Shown here in pieces: positions 24,435 to 34,723 of a DNA stretch of 64,000 nt (position 1 is its first letter; every line of letters begins with the position of its first letter). The notes beneath the pieces are model-generated. The model had not been told where the DNA came from, did no database searches, and was given only the letters and a program-made list of their open reading frames with translations. A program made the position numbers and the translations under genes. Source of the DNA: Pontederia crassipes (Eukaryota; Streptophyta; Magnoliopsida; Commelinales; Pontederiaceae); NCBI GenBank assembly GCA_030549335.1, contig CM060190.1, forward strand, positions 64,556,118-64,620,117, given 5' to 3'.

Positions 24435-24461
24435 GGATGACAACCTAAGTGGTAGTCATCC
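24435..24461 (+). other. LINE 3' stem-loop
   Basis: Arms GGATGAC and GTCATCC enclose an A-A mismatch and an inner ACC/GGT pairing around the loop TAAGT. It lies 23 bp from the LINE end. The second LINE in the window has a matching hairpin with compensated bases, supporting an RNA structure recognised by the reverse transcriptase (inferred from other stringent LINEs). Confidence 0.65.
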
Positions 24462-24504
24462 TTTTCCTTCTCAAAAAGAAAAAATAGTGAGATGCACTGC
24501 ACCA

Positions 24505-24636
24505 CTAGGTCTTAGGGACAACAGGCTTTCAAACGGGACAAGCATTCTTCTGCAGAAGCCACTGCTTTATGCAATACGTATGGAAGCTATGTCCACACTC
24601 TAGCCTTCCGATTTCTTCGTTGGCCTCATACTCTTC
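24505..24636 (-). pseudogene. RING-H2 E3 ubiquitin ligase exon remnant
   Basis: The minus strand reads EEYEANEEIGRLECGHSFHT, then YCIKQWLLQKNACPV, a stop, KPVVPKT and a terminal stop. This is the second half of a RING-H2 finger (C-x-H-x2-H-x2-C spacing, closest to MBR2-like ligases from memory). The expected Cys after CPV is TGA, so the last zinc pair is lost. An intron acceptor (TGTTGCAG) precedes the exon, so it is a gene copy, not a processed one. No upstream exon was recognised. The LINE inserted 6 bp past its terminal stop. Confidence 0.7.
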
Positions 24637-24982
24637 CTGCAACACAGGGAATCAACAAGCCAACAGCAGGATCAAGGGAAACAGGTTTAAGCCAATCCCG
24701 GTATCTGTCAAAGGAATCGTTTCCACCTAACAAAACTCTAGTCTGGAACATCGTGATCTGGAAAATATGTTCTTCATTACAAACTATTGAAGATGCAGAG
24801 TAGTGGCCTTATTATATGCAGAGATGAAACATGAAATCTTTTTTGAGAGTACATGAAATGTCATACGATTCGAACAGGTTGCTGAAATAATATACTACTT
24901 ACTACTGTTCAAGTTAAAATTAAACAGACAACAAAAGTGATGTTGGCACGTGTTTTTTTTTTCTTGAGGAAAATAACAAAAA

Positions 24983-25784
24983 TATGAATGATAACTGGAC
25001 TGGATGTAGAAGAAAGGATCGAACAAATGGCTCCTAAAATGTTTGAAGATTTTGCACAACCATTCCAAATAAATATGAATGAGGTAATGCCCTATTTATT
25101 AATATTCTGTATACTTTATACTAGCCTTTTTCGGAACCAATGTTCTCCGACAATGCTTATTTTTTCTTTCTTAGAGATGTATGTTCGTGTAAATTGGATT
25201 TCTTCCTAGGTGTATCATGTTGGGCATATACTTATTGTGCTTATATCAGGATGTGTTCTTTTGGTATTCCTTGAAATCTATTTTTACCATGTTTTGGTTG
25301 GATTAAGCAGTGATCTATTTGATAATTTTGCATTTCCCTTGAAATGAAGTTCCACTAAAATCTGCAAATGTATCAAATATCATGATAGAGATTATCATCT
25401 ATAGAATATTGAAAATATTTTATTAGAAGAATTTTTTGGTTTACTCTTTCTCCTCTTTCTTTCATCTATTTTATTTTTTATTTATCATCGATTTATTTCT
25501 TTATAATGTTCTCTCACTCACAAAATCTTTTCTTTCTTCATGTATTCTCTCCTCAAATTCTAATATTTTCCTTCATGTTTTCTCTCCTCAAAAACTCCGC
25601 CTATGTTTTATAGCCGGTCCCAAGCCCGGATAAAGGAGGAGGGTTGTGTTAGGCCCCGACAGCCAGCGTAAAACCCTGTCAAATCTCATGAACATGGATC
25701 AACGAATAGAGCGGAATGACGTCGTATGATCCATGTAGCCGACCCCACCTAGTGGGATAAGGCTTTGTTGTTGTTGTTGTTGTT
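24983..25784 (+). mobile_element. SINE-tailed unit with about 610 bp of 5' extra sequence
   Basis: The 17-bp sequence GAGGAAAATAACAAAAA occurs at 24966-24982 and again at 25785-25801, directly after the (TTG)n tail of SINE copy 3. No repeat flanks the SINE itself on its left. The simplest reading is that one 802-bp retrotransposed molecule, 610 bp of other sequence ending in a SINE, was inserted. The extra part contains an open stretch DVEERIEQMAPKMFEDFAQP followed by GGTAATG, possibly an unspliced exon end of an unidentified gene. Alternative: chance repeat or two separate events. Confidence 0.55.
25593..25784 (+). mobile_element. Au-like SINE, copy 3
   Basis: A full-length SINE of about 192 bp: head AACTCCGCCTATGTTTTATA, body with AGCCGGTCCCAAGCCCGG, 3' end AAGGCTTTG plus (TTG)n. 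Its right junction carries the repeat shared with 24966. See the extended unit above. Confidence 0.92.
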
Positions 25785-25801
25785 GAGGAAAATAACAAAA
25801 A

Positions 25802-27120
25802 CTAATTTTCTTTTAAATATGAGAATTTCTATGTACAGCAACTTTCATAAACTGAAGAGTATTGTTCCTTCAAGCCAAATGCAGGATTATAGAAATATAA
25901 GAACCAAGATATATCATGAAGAGGCTTTCTTTGGACTCAAATAAAGAAAGCACTTTTTTTTTATAAGATCCCATTGGTAAGTACTAGGTAAAAGCCATTC
26001 TCATACCAAAAGGAAATTTGGAACAACTTAATTTCAACTAATGGAGTTAAAATAACAATCCAGAACGAGTAACAATAGGAAATACATAGTGAATGATACT
26101 AAGCAAGGTATTAATGCTCCAATTAGAATGCTTTCTCAAGCACAGCCCAAGAACAATAATTTTAAAGCTTTGAATTTCGGGAGCTTTTTTTCCAGATGAT
26201 AGCATCTCCAACCAAAATTCAAGCCTGGTTTTAACAGCTTCAAGTGTATATTGATGCATTAACACTTTCTAACATCTCAAAACATACTAATGCATGTAAA
26301 GATACAGCTACAACAAAGTTGACGAATTTAGAATGAAGTGATTATCAAACAAGATCATGTGATCCCTGCCATATGATTCTTTCATGCTTTGGCAAATAAT
26401 GTGATTCTAAATGATTTTTTGAGAAGAAAAGATGCTCATGTTGAGTCAATGTGATTCTAAATGATGACTAGTATTTTCTGTTATTTCATCGTGTCTTTTG
26501 GTAAGGGGACAAAATGAAATTTCAACCATCACGTTACATTATAGCTACTCGTTTAGACATTTATTTTTGAGAAGTCGTTTAGACATTTTGTGGTAAGCTT
26601 GCAGTGTTTTTTTACCCAACTGAGCTAAGTGCTGATTCCTTGCTGCTTCTTTTACACTGCTGATAGACCCTGACTGTCAAACACTCAAACAAGGAACTTA
26701 CCATTTTATACTATATATTATGAGCAACTTCCAGTGTGCTCTGAATCTACTATCAAGCCAATTCTCTGACCACTTTGTTGCTTGTGGTAAAGAATTTTTA
26801 AGGATAATCGTAGGCAGTCTTAATTAACTCTGCTTATGTCAACTTTGATATACATGCTAGCATCTAAGTGATCAAACCTGTATATTTAATTACAAAAAGT
26901 TAGACAAAATACCCTGTTGGTTTTAGCAGTTTTTTCTTATATCTATCAATGGAGAAATTCTTGTATTATGTCGTACCATAGTAATTACTGATTGCTTTCA
27001 TTTTCCCAGTTCTGTCTAGCAATACTCTCTGTCTAGAACACTACAGAATCTGTTGGCCGAGTAGACCTAACCTTTTATGTGATGATAATTAGTAATCGGT
27101 TTTCTTTTTCTTATTGTTCA
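25802..27120. other. thiolase pseudogene intron, AT-rich
   Basis: No exon, RNA gene or bounded repeat is visible. Two short near-repeats of TGTGATTCTAAATGAT lie at about 26400 and 26449. Confidence 0.35.
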
Positions 27121-27360
27121 TAGGAGCAGTGCTATGCTAAATGAAACTACGCACAGGGGCAAAGGCTGGTTTTGGAGTTATTTCAATATGCATAGGTGAC
27201 TTCCCCCCTCCTTCCACCTCTCCTTTTGCATGTATTTCCTTGGGTCAATGTTTAACCTAATTGCTTCAACATGACTTGCAGGCTCTGGAATGGGGGCTGC
27301 AGCTGTTTTTGAGGGAGGAGACAGTGTGGATCAAACTCAGCAATGCCAGGTAGATCCAGG

Positions 27361-29690
27361 CTAACAACTGCTTTTCCAAAGGATGCTGTGTGATCACCAT
27401 GTCATCGTGTGTCCTGAGAAATGCTTGCTATCAGATGCTACTGATATTTCTTTTCCTGTTTCATTCATTAGTTATCTAGTCATCACATTATTATCATAAT
27501 AATGGAGTAGCAATCCAGTTGTATAAAATAAAATGTGGTTGAAGCAACCATGCGTTGCTGCCGCCTGCCGGGACAAAGAAAAGCAAATCCCTTGCAAGTG
27601 GCCTTGTCTTTTCATGCTGAATCCTACAAGGCTTCCTTCTTTAGTTTAAACATCCAGATCAAGAATATTTTCTTTGTTGACAATCTTGATTTTTTACTCA
27701 TTTTCCACTGTACTTGACGTGACTTCTGACATCGCTGTGATGGATGGTCATGTCACTGAACCAAAGTCTTTTGAGGCCTTTTCTGTCCATCCATATGTAC
27801 CTGCATCTTGCTGTGCAGTAAAGTGAACGAACTGAATTATGATACATTATTTCTATCCAATCTATTCTGTTATATCTGAAATCATCAGAAAGCTTGTAAC
27901 CTGTAAGGACATTAGACCCAAAATTTACCGATCGTCCAATGTGGGGAAAATGAAGGTAGTGTTTGGTACGGGGTCATGATCTCAGAACAAAATTAATGTT
28001 CTTGAAAATGTTCTTTGGATGGGAATAAATCTGTTTTAGGGGAAGCAAGAATATAAATGTTTTTATTTTTTTATTCTTATAATGACGACGAATGAAATTT
28101 TCGCAATCGAAATGATGTTTGAATGAAAAATAAAGAATCAACATCTTATTTTTACCAAACAATATCCAAAGGAATAGTGTTTTATTTTTTTTTGAAGTGT
28201 TGGGAATTGATCTTTTGGAAAATTGTTAATCTTAAATAAGGCTCACGTGTGAGACGAAAAATAAACAAGATTTTACAGTATTTGAACTTTGCGTTTTTTG
28301 GATCTAAAAAAGCAATTAGTTTTGCAGTTTGAAGTGAAGATCCCACACTTTGAGAACACTTCATGTTCAAAAAAAAAAAAAAAGAACACTTCATGGACAA
28401 GACAACAAAAATGTGAGACCCGCTCGCAACAACACATGAAAGATACTGTGACCAGTTGATTTGTGTGCTTGCAGAGTGAATGAATCCACAACTTTGATAG
28501 TGGAGCATCTCCTTTAACCTTTTTGTCCTACACCCCGGGGATGTTGTACCCCATCCTCCCATCATCGTGTCTGCTTCCTCTCGACACCATTAATGGCGGA
28601 CACGGACTTCACCTCTCTCCCTCTCCACCGACCACCCCTCCTCCCTTCTTTTTTGCATTAATTAAATTAATCACAAATTTCAGGGGTAAATCACTACTTC
28701 ATTACTGCCCTGGACCGTTTTCACCCAAATATTTTTAGAAAAAACTTTGTAAATCTTGATGTTAAAAAAATTAGTGTCTGGATTTCTGGAAGATGAATAC
28801 GAAGAATGTTTCGAGACGTAATTGGTCATTATTTTTCAAAATATTAATTATCAGAGTAAATACCACCTTATTGAGTTTAATTCAAAACGAAGAAAAAAAC
28901 ATTTCTGACAACTTCAAAACTTCTCCTACTGACGACTTCTAAATGTTTTAAATCAAAGGTTCAATTTTGATCTTTCAATAAAAAAGATATGTATTTTTTC
29001 AGTTACAAAAGAAAATACACAGAACTAAAATAAATGAGTAGCTAATTCTCGTAAAACTCAAACTCAAAATCTTAAACCTTATTTTCTCATGTAATATTTT
29101 TGTTGGATGAATATAAAAAAAAGTAGTATTAATGTCTGACTACAAAAGTATTTGTATTTCCTATTTTCTCATGTAACATTTTTGTTGGATGAATATAAGA
29201 AAAAGTAGTATTAATATCTGACTATAGAAGTATTTGTATTTCGAACTTCAATCATCTCTCACGAAAGGAGAAAAAATAATCAAGAGGGATTCGATGGAGT
29301 GCTAAACTACTCTCGCTTTCATTGCTAGTGACATATAGTGATGAATTAGTTCACCCTTTCTAATATGGCAGAATTTTTTTAGTCAACTCTAATTTTTGAA
29401 AAGCAGTATCGACGATTTAATTCGGAGAGCGATAATCATTATGCGCAAGTTGAAGACAAAGTTATTATCAAGTCTAATTAATTTAGTATACCTAATAATG
29501 ATAAGTAAAATTTTTAATAATTTTTTTATATTCATCAGAATTTGAAATATTATTTAAATGAAAAGAAATCACTTGTCCCTCTACTCAATCTTTGAAGTTG
29601 AGCATCGCTCTTCAAATGCAAGGGGTTAAAAAAAGAAAAAAAATTAATTGCACATTTCACACGAATTCACGAAATGACCATTTGATCAAT
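27361..29690. other. intergenic DNA
   Basis: AT-rich sequence between the thiolase pseudogene and the Aux/IAA promoter. The open frames at 27535-27717 and 28182-28565 show no domain. A C-rich patch lies at about 28530-28650. A direct tandem duplication at 29081-29242 is listed separately. Confidence 0.4.
29081..29242 (+). repeat. 82-bp tandem duplication
   Basis: Two adjacent copies (29081-29162 and 29163-29242) begin ATTTTCTCATGTAA and end TATTTGTATTTC, differing at a handful of bases. It is non-coding and lies about 1 kb upstream of the Aux/IAA gene. Confidence 0.85.
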
Positions 29691-29805
29691 CTCCTCAGCT
29701 CGTTCGTGGTGCCATCGGACGGCTCCGCATTGCATTCGCACATGGACTTCATGCGGAAGGCGCGGGATCTACGTCCCGACCAAACCTACCAACTTGTCAC
29801 GGTCT

Positions 29806-29886
29806 CACGTGTCGAGCCTCGTGATCGACCTGTGGGCCCCGCCCTGTCTCCTTATTCCATTATTTTGGACGATGGGCCTCCACGTG
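29806..29886 (+). promoter_or_regulatory. G-boxes and auxin response element upstream of the Aux/IAA gene
   Basis: CACGTG occurs at 29806-29811 and 29881-29886, and TGTCTC, the classic ARF-binding element, at 29845-29850. All lie within 410 bp of the ATG at 30211. A possible TATA (CTATAAGAT) is at about 30119-30127. Aux/IAA genes are typically induced by auxin through such elements; their activity here is inferred. Confidence 0.5.
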
Positions 29887-30210
29887 CCTTGTTGACGAAG
29901 CCAACATTTGAGTACTCTGTGTTCATCATGGGCCAGCTGATCCTAAAGATCGTCATCGTAGTGCGGTGTTGTGTTCTCCGTGTTTCTACGCGGAGAATGG
30001 CCAGCCGTCCAATACCTTTGATAGGGTCACAAATCTCATGATACAGACGGCAGATCATAATTTTCGCATACGAATAGTAATGGGGACGTCAAAACGCGAA
30101 GACCAAACCATTCGAAGGCTATAAGATGAGTTCTTAGACTCGTGACCGTTTTCTCGCGTTTTGACACTGGTGTTTCACACCGTTAACAAAAACCCCACAG
30201 AGAGAGAGAG

Positions 30211-33200
30211 ATGGCGCGTGGTTTCGCCGGTGACGGTTCGCCGGCGAGGGCCGTGACGTCTCTGGCGGAGGACGAATACGCGGTGGTATCGGAGGTGAGC
30301 TCGTCCTCGACCTTTTACCCCGGTTCGGACGGGGTTCGTGTCGAAGTGATGGCGGAGGGCGTCGACGGCGAGGACCTGCAGCTAGGGTTGAGCTTGGGTT
30401 CGAGGATGGAGATGACTACCTCCGGAAGCGAAAGGGGGCGGAAGAGAGTGACGTGGTCGGGACGTTGTAGGATACTGACGGCAGAGGACTTGCCGTCCAT
30501 GGGGTACCGAGTCGGAGTCGCCTCCTCGCCCGTGCCTTCGTCCTCGTCCTCTGTCTCCTCGTCGTCGCCGACGCCGCCCGGCGGCGGGAACGGCGGGAAA
30601 AGAATCCCCGATAACCCTCCAGGGTGAGGTTTATGCAATCTCCTATTCTATTGGTGCTTCGCAGTAATTTTCCGTTGGACGCAGTATCTACGTTATTACT
30701 ATTCTGTAAATCCCAAATGTTGCTAATTGCTATCTGATTCTTTTATATCTCGTCGTTATTTCCCATGGTCTACCAATTCGCCCATCTTGATCATGGCCTT
30801 GTTTGGCATATTTTGTGAAAAACGTAGGAGGAGGAAGATTTTGAACTGTGTAAATGTTGTAGTTACGATGTTGATGCTTGTCACTGTTTTCGTCTGTGTT
30901 CTGTCTTCCTTGCTAATTAGTTGATAGGAGATTAATTCCTTCCATAATTGTAGCTAATCCACCATCCTTCCTATTGCACTCAGGAGAACCAGCATACATC
31001 AGTAGGCACATCTTATTAGCTACAAACAACCGAAAAAGGAAACAGTATAAGATGGTGCAGATTTAAAATCTTATTGAAATTTACTTGCCAAGCCCTGATA
31101 TTGACTTGTACGCCAGTACAATTTCTAGAACAACACATCTTTAGCACGTCAAAATTATGTAATATTAAAGAGCCACTCTGGTGCGACCAGCAAAACATGA
31201 TCACTTACATATCAACAACTAGATCTCTCAAAGGCATGAAAACAAGGGACTGAATGCAAGATGCTGATGGAGCAGTCAACTAGGCATGCATAACATGAAT
31301 GGTCCAGGAGACAATGCAAATTGAGAAAAATAGGAATTATAAGCAAGACTTTTGATGCATTGCTAGAAAAAAGAGCCACTAAAAAAATCTGTTAGTTAGG
31401 TGTACTGTTAGAAAAAAAACAGCCCTTAGAAAAAACGGAAACTTAGGGAAAAATAATTCAGATGTTCTGCTGCTCATCACTCTTTTGACATCATTGATTC
31501 TGAAATGGAGTAAATGTTCAAATTGTAAATGGTATTCTCTTTTGATCTAGTTGCCAGACTTTTGCATCTAATGAGAGCAAGTCTTGCTAATTTGTGCTAA
31601 GTCCCAGAGTTTTCTTCTGACCAATAAAAAATGTTTACTTCATTCAACTTTAGTCTCTTTAAATATTTTTGCAGGAGATTAGGTAGTCCGGTACCAGTCA
31701 GAAATAATTATTCTATCTGACAATGTGAATACTTGTATACCAATTTTCTGAATGTTTATTATGGGAATTCAACCACAATATTTTAAAGCCTCATGATTAT
31801 TCTGAAAATATTTAGAAAATTTAAATTGTTTTTATGAGAAATAAAAAGATCTACTCATCCATATCTATTAAAGGCCAAAGTTGTCTTGATACAAAAAGAA
31901 AATTTCAAATAAAACTCTAATTCTTCTAAAAAAAACTCTAATTTGAGTTTTAGTTCAGTCATTGTAGGCGATTACTAGAAGTGATGCAGAGATTTTTCAA
32001 TGGTTGAATTCTGCCATTGAATCTTTGTATCTTTTCTCTAGCCAACTATTCAGTCAGTCATCATAGGCAAGTAGTACTTTTAGGTTTACTATAAACAAGT
32101 CCCTTGTTCTTCAAATTGTTCCTTTCTATAAAAGATTGAGTGAACAAAAAAAAAACATGATGATTTTGTAATTTTCATACGACGTAAAACTTTAATGGGT
32201 ACCTTGCCATATTGTTCACAGTTGCATACTAGATTCTCGAATAGATCTTCTCATATTTTACAGTGGAAAGAGGAGAAACATGCTAGAAATTGGACATCAA
32301 AGGAGCTACACAGATACAAACTGAAACAACAACAACAACAACAAAGCCTTATCCCACTAGGTGGGGTCGGCTACATAGATCATACGACGCCATTCCGCTC
32401 ACAATATATTCGTTGATCCATGTTCATAAGATTCAACAGGATTTTATGCTGGCTGTCGGGGCCTAACACAACCCTCCTCCTTTATCCGGGCTTGGGACCA
32501 GCTATAAAATATAGGCGGAGTTAGATACAAACTGAAAATACAACTAAAATAAAACTAGGATAACTATTATTAGTAGTAAAAGTGCAAGAATTTTAAACAC
32601 AATTACTACTAATAACTTGTCAATTCGAGATGACAAATCTTCATAAGTCTGTATGGAGTGGACCAAACTCTAATTACATAAGTGATAAACACATTTTCCA
32701 AGCCTTTCCTAAATCTAAAATCAATGCATGTATTTATAACATGCAAAGGTAGTTACAATAACTATAACAAAACTACAAATATAATAACTATCCACTACTT
32801 TCTTACCAACCACTAACTAATGGTATGTTCTAACTACTCACTATTTAATTAACCAGCCACTATCTAATACAAAGTGGTATCTTATCATACACCCACAGTA
32901 GTGATATTTGAAAGTTCTCGAAATTGTAATAGGGAAGAAGTTACCATGAAAATAGATAACAAAAATAAACAAATATTTATAAGGATGTCTTTGCCTGGGT
33001 CAACCTCGAAGGCCTGGTCCAGTGAAAATGGGAAGGAAGTTCATGCTTTTGACCTGATTAATATATGCATTACTGAATGTTTCAGGTGAAAAATTCTAGG
33101 GGCATCAATCTTTTCATCCAGCCTGGTGAAAATATGCAGATACACAGAGGCATTACATGTAGAAACCATAAATATTAGATGAGAGTCATGAGGTTCAACT

Positions 33201-34723
33201 ACTATTTGTTTCTGTCAATATATATGTTCTCTCTCTCTCTCTTGGTGAATTTTCTTAAATGATCATCATGTTCTTCACATATTTTTTTCACTTATTTCCT
33301 CTATAAATCAGGAGATCAACTTACATGTCATATTTTCAAATTACCATGCAGAAGTCAAATGGTAGTTGGATGGCCTCCTGTAAGAGCATATAGGATAAAC
33401 AATTTAGTCAACCAATCTAAAGACAATGCATCTTTGGTTGCTACAGCAACCACAAAAAATAAAATGACTGAAAACAGCAAAATGCACAAGACTGCTGAAT
33501 GCATTTGTGCTAAGGATAGTGAAAAGAAAGCAAAGCTTCCCGGGAAGTCCCTCCTAGTAAAGGTGAACTTGGATGGTGATCAAATTGGAAGGAAGATTGA
33601 CCTCAGTGTTCATGTCTCTTATGAAACCCTTGCACTAGCACTTGAAACCATGTTCTACAAACTAAGGCCAGCATCTGGTGCCAATGGTAAGTTAACGATT
33701 TCTTACGGATAAATCATACTTAAAAAATACTTTTCAAGAACTATATTGCATTTCTCTTTGCATTTTGTCTGAGCTGGATGGTAGTATTTAGTAACAAAAT
33801 GGTAAGAATATTTCACGAAAAAATGATCATAATATTGTGGGTTATTTTTCTTCTCAAGATGCCAAAAGGACGTCAAGTTTGCTGGATGGTTCATCGGGTT
33901 TTGCGCTTACGTACGAGGATAAAGATGGGGATTGGATGTTGGTTGGTGATGTTCCATGGGGGTATGTGTCCTATCTGTTTCCAGTCTTTGGCCACTGTTA
34001 TTTGGAATACTGCAGAACCAAATAGGCAGCCTGGACAAAGAAACACAGTGTCTGTAAAATCAACCTGAATTTCATTAGCTATGCACCCTAAAAAGAATGT
34101 GATTTACGTTAAGCTAAAATTTACAACAATGTTTTTTATTTGTTGGCTGTGGCTCAATAATTAAAATGATCATCATGTTGCTTTTTGTTAACCCCAAAAT
34201 GTGTTGCTTTTTGCCATCTTTGAACTGGAGGATGTCATAAGGACTTGGAAAAGTGTCTTTATTTGTAATTTTTAATACTTGTCAAACCTTTTGATTAATC
34301 CACATTTGTGTTTAAACAGAATGTTCCTGAATACTGTTAGGAGGATCAGAATTATGGGGACATCTGAAACCAATGGTCTGGGTAAGTGGTCTCATCATTT
34401 TTGTTCTCCCAGTAATAATGTTTGATTCATATTGTAAGAATGTTGCCATAAGTTGCATGAGAACAACCATATTGTCATGTCAAAACAATTATCTTAATTG
34501 CATGGCTTCCTAAATGTTAGAATCAGGCACCTTATTGTCTTGGATAAACTAGAGGAGTTTGTTTGTCTTGGATAAACTAGAGGAGTTTGGCAAGCAATAG
34601 TGCATTAATATCTACCTTTGTTCATTCTGTTTTCGGTTTGTTTTAGAAAGTTGCTGCCTCAGATTTCATATTGTCCGCTTACATTGTTCAATCCTGTCCA
34701 CAGTGCCTTCATCCCTGAGCTAG
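30211..34723 (+). CDS. Aux/IAA transcriptional repressor (IAA18/26-like)
   Basis: Nuclear repressor that binds auxin response factors and is degraded through TIR1/AFB when auxin is present. Exons: 30211-30623, 33352-33686, 33859-33961, 34320-34381 and a tentative 34704-34723, about 310 residues. The EAR motif LQLGLSLG (56-63) recruits TOPLESS-type corepressors. The degron [10 protein letters not shown] (143-152) is intact. The PB1 domain starts at [11 protein letters not shown] (about 203-213, basic face K208), and its acidic OPCA face is [11 protein letters not shown] (about 270-280), continuing [14 protein letters not shown]. Intron 1 is 2.7 kb and holds a SINE. The last exon is uncertain: an acceptor at 34703 gives VPSSLS then stop, while another near 34646 gives a longer tail in the same frame. 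The degron-to-PB1 linker is rather long. Confidence 0.9.
32327..32522 (-). mobile_element. Au-like SINE, copy 4, in Aux/IAA intron 1
   Basis: A 196-bp full-length SINE in minus orientation: (CAA)n, AAAGCCTTATCCCACTAGG, through to the head complement ATAGGCGGAGTT. It is flanked by AGATACAAACTGAAA at 32312-32326 and 32523-32537. It lies about 830 bp before the exon 2 acceptor and antisense to the gene. Confidence 0.95.
33227..33242 (+). repeat. (CT)n microsatellite
   Basis: Short dinucleotide run in Aux/IAA intron 1, about 110 bp before the exon 2 acceptor. Confidence 0.85.
34533..34589 (+). repeat. short tandem duplication in the Aux/IAA 3' part
   Basis: TGTCTTGGATAAACTAGAGG and following bases occur twice in a row, with a period of about 29 bp. 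It lies in the intron before the presumed last Aux/IAA exon. Confidence 0.75.

Larger units (their letters stand above)
19193..24484 (+). mobile_element. L1-type LINE, 5.3 kb
   Basis: Non-LTR retrotransposon bounded by the 15-bp duplication TAGTGAGATGCACTG (19178-19192 and 24485-24499), with a short A-rich 3' end. It encodes an ORF1 protein, then an ORF2 with endonuclease, reverse transcriptase and a C-terminal zinc knuckle. A stem-loop lies at 24435-24461, just before the tail. ORF1 begins 12 bp from the 5' junction, so the element is probably slightly 5' truncated. ORF2 is broken by several frameshifts, so the copy is inactive on its own. It sits in the thiolase pseudogene, just beyond the stop of a RING-H2 remnant. 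Confidence 0.94.
10440..27360 (+). pseudogene. 3-ketoacyl-CoA thiolase (KAT-type) pseudogene, split by insertions
   Basis: Decayed, intron-bearing copy of the peroxisomal beta-oxidation thiolase. Exon remnants occur in family order: possible N-terminus ending DDVVI at about 10497; ALLDGTKLNPSEVDDVVMGT from 16896, after a TAG acceptor; VPLRTVCSSGLQAVAGIA, then KAGFYDIG in another frame, at 17120-17215; a stretch matching TINPVSWQGPVNPR only with small indels at 17310-17360; FRRAAAATTADKFKEEI at about 17680; QVSEGA and AVLL at about 17903; AVGVEPGVTGISPVIAI at about 18590; AKAGFGVISMCIG at 27160; GSGMGAAAVFEGGD at about 27285. The catalytic Cys region is present but frameshifted, and there are in-frame stops (for example a TGA about 33 codons into the 16896 exon). 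The exon carrying GHPLG was not found. Retained introns mean a duplicated gene copy rather than a processed one. A copia element, a LINE and SINEs interrupt it. Confidence 0.82.

Noticed and set aside
29592-30041. 149-codon frame upstream of the Aux/IAA gene
   Set aside because: No recognisable domain; it overlaps the promoter elements and part of the likely core promoter.
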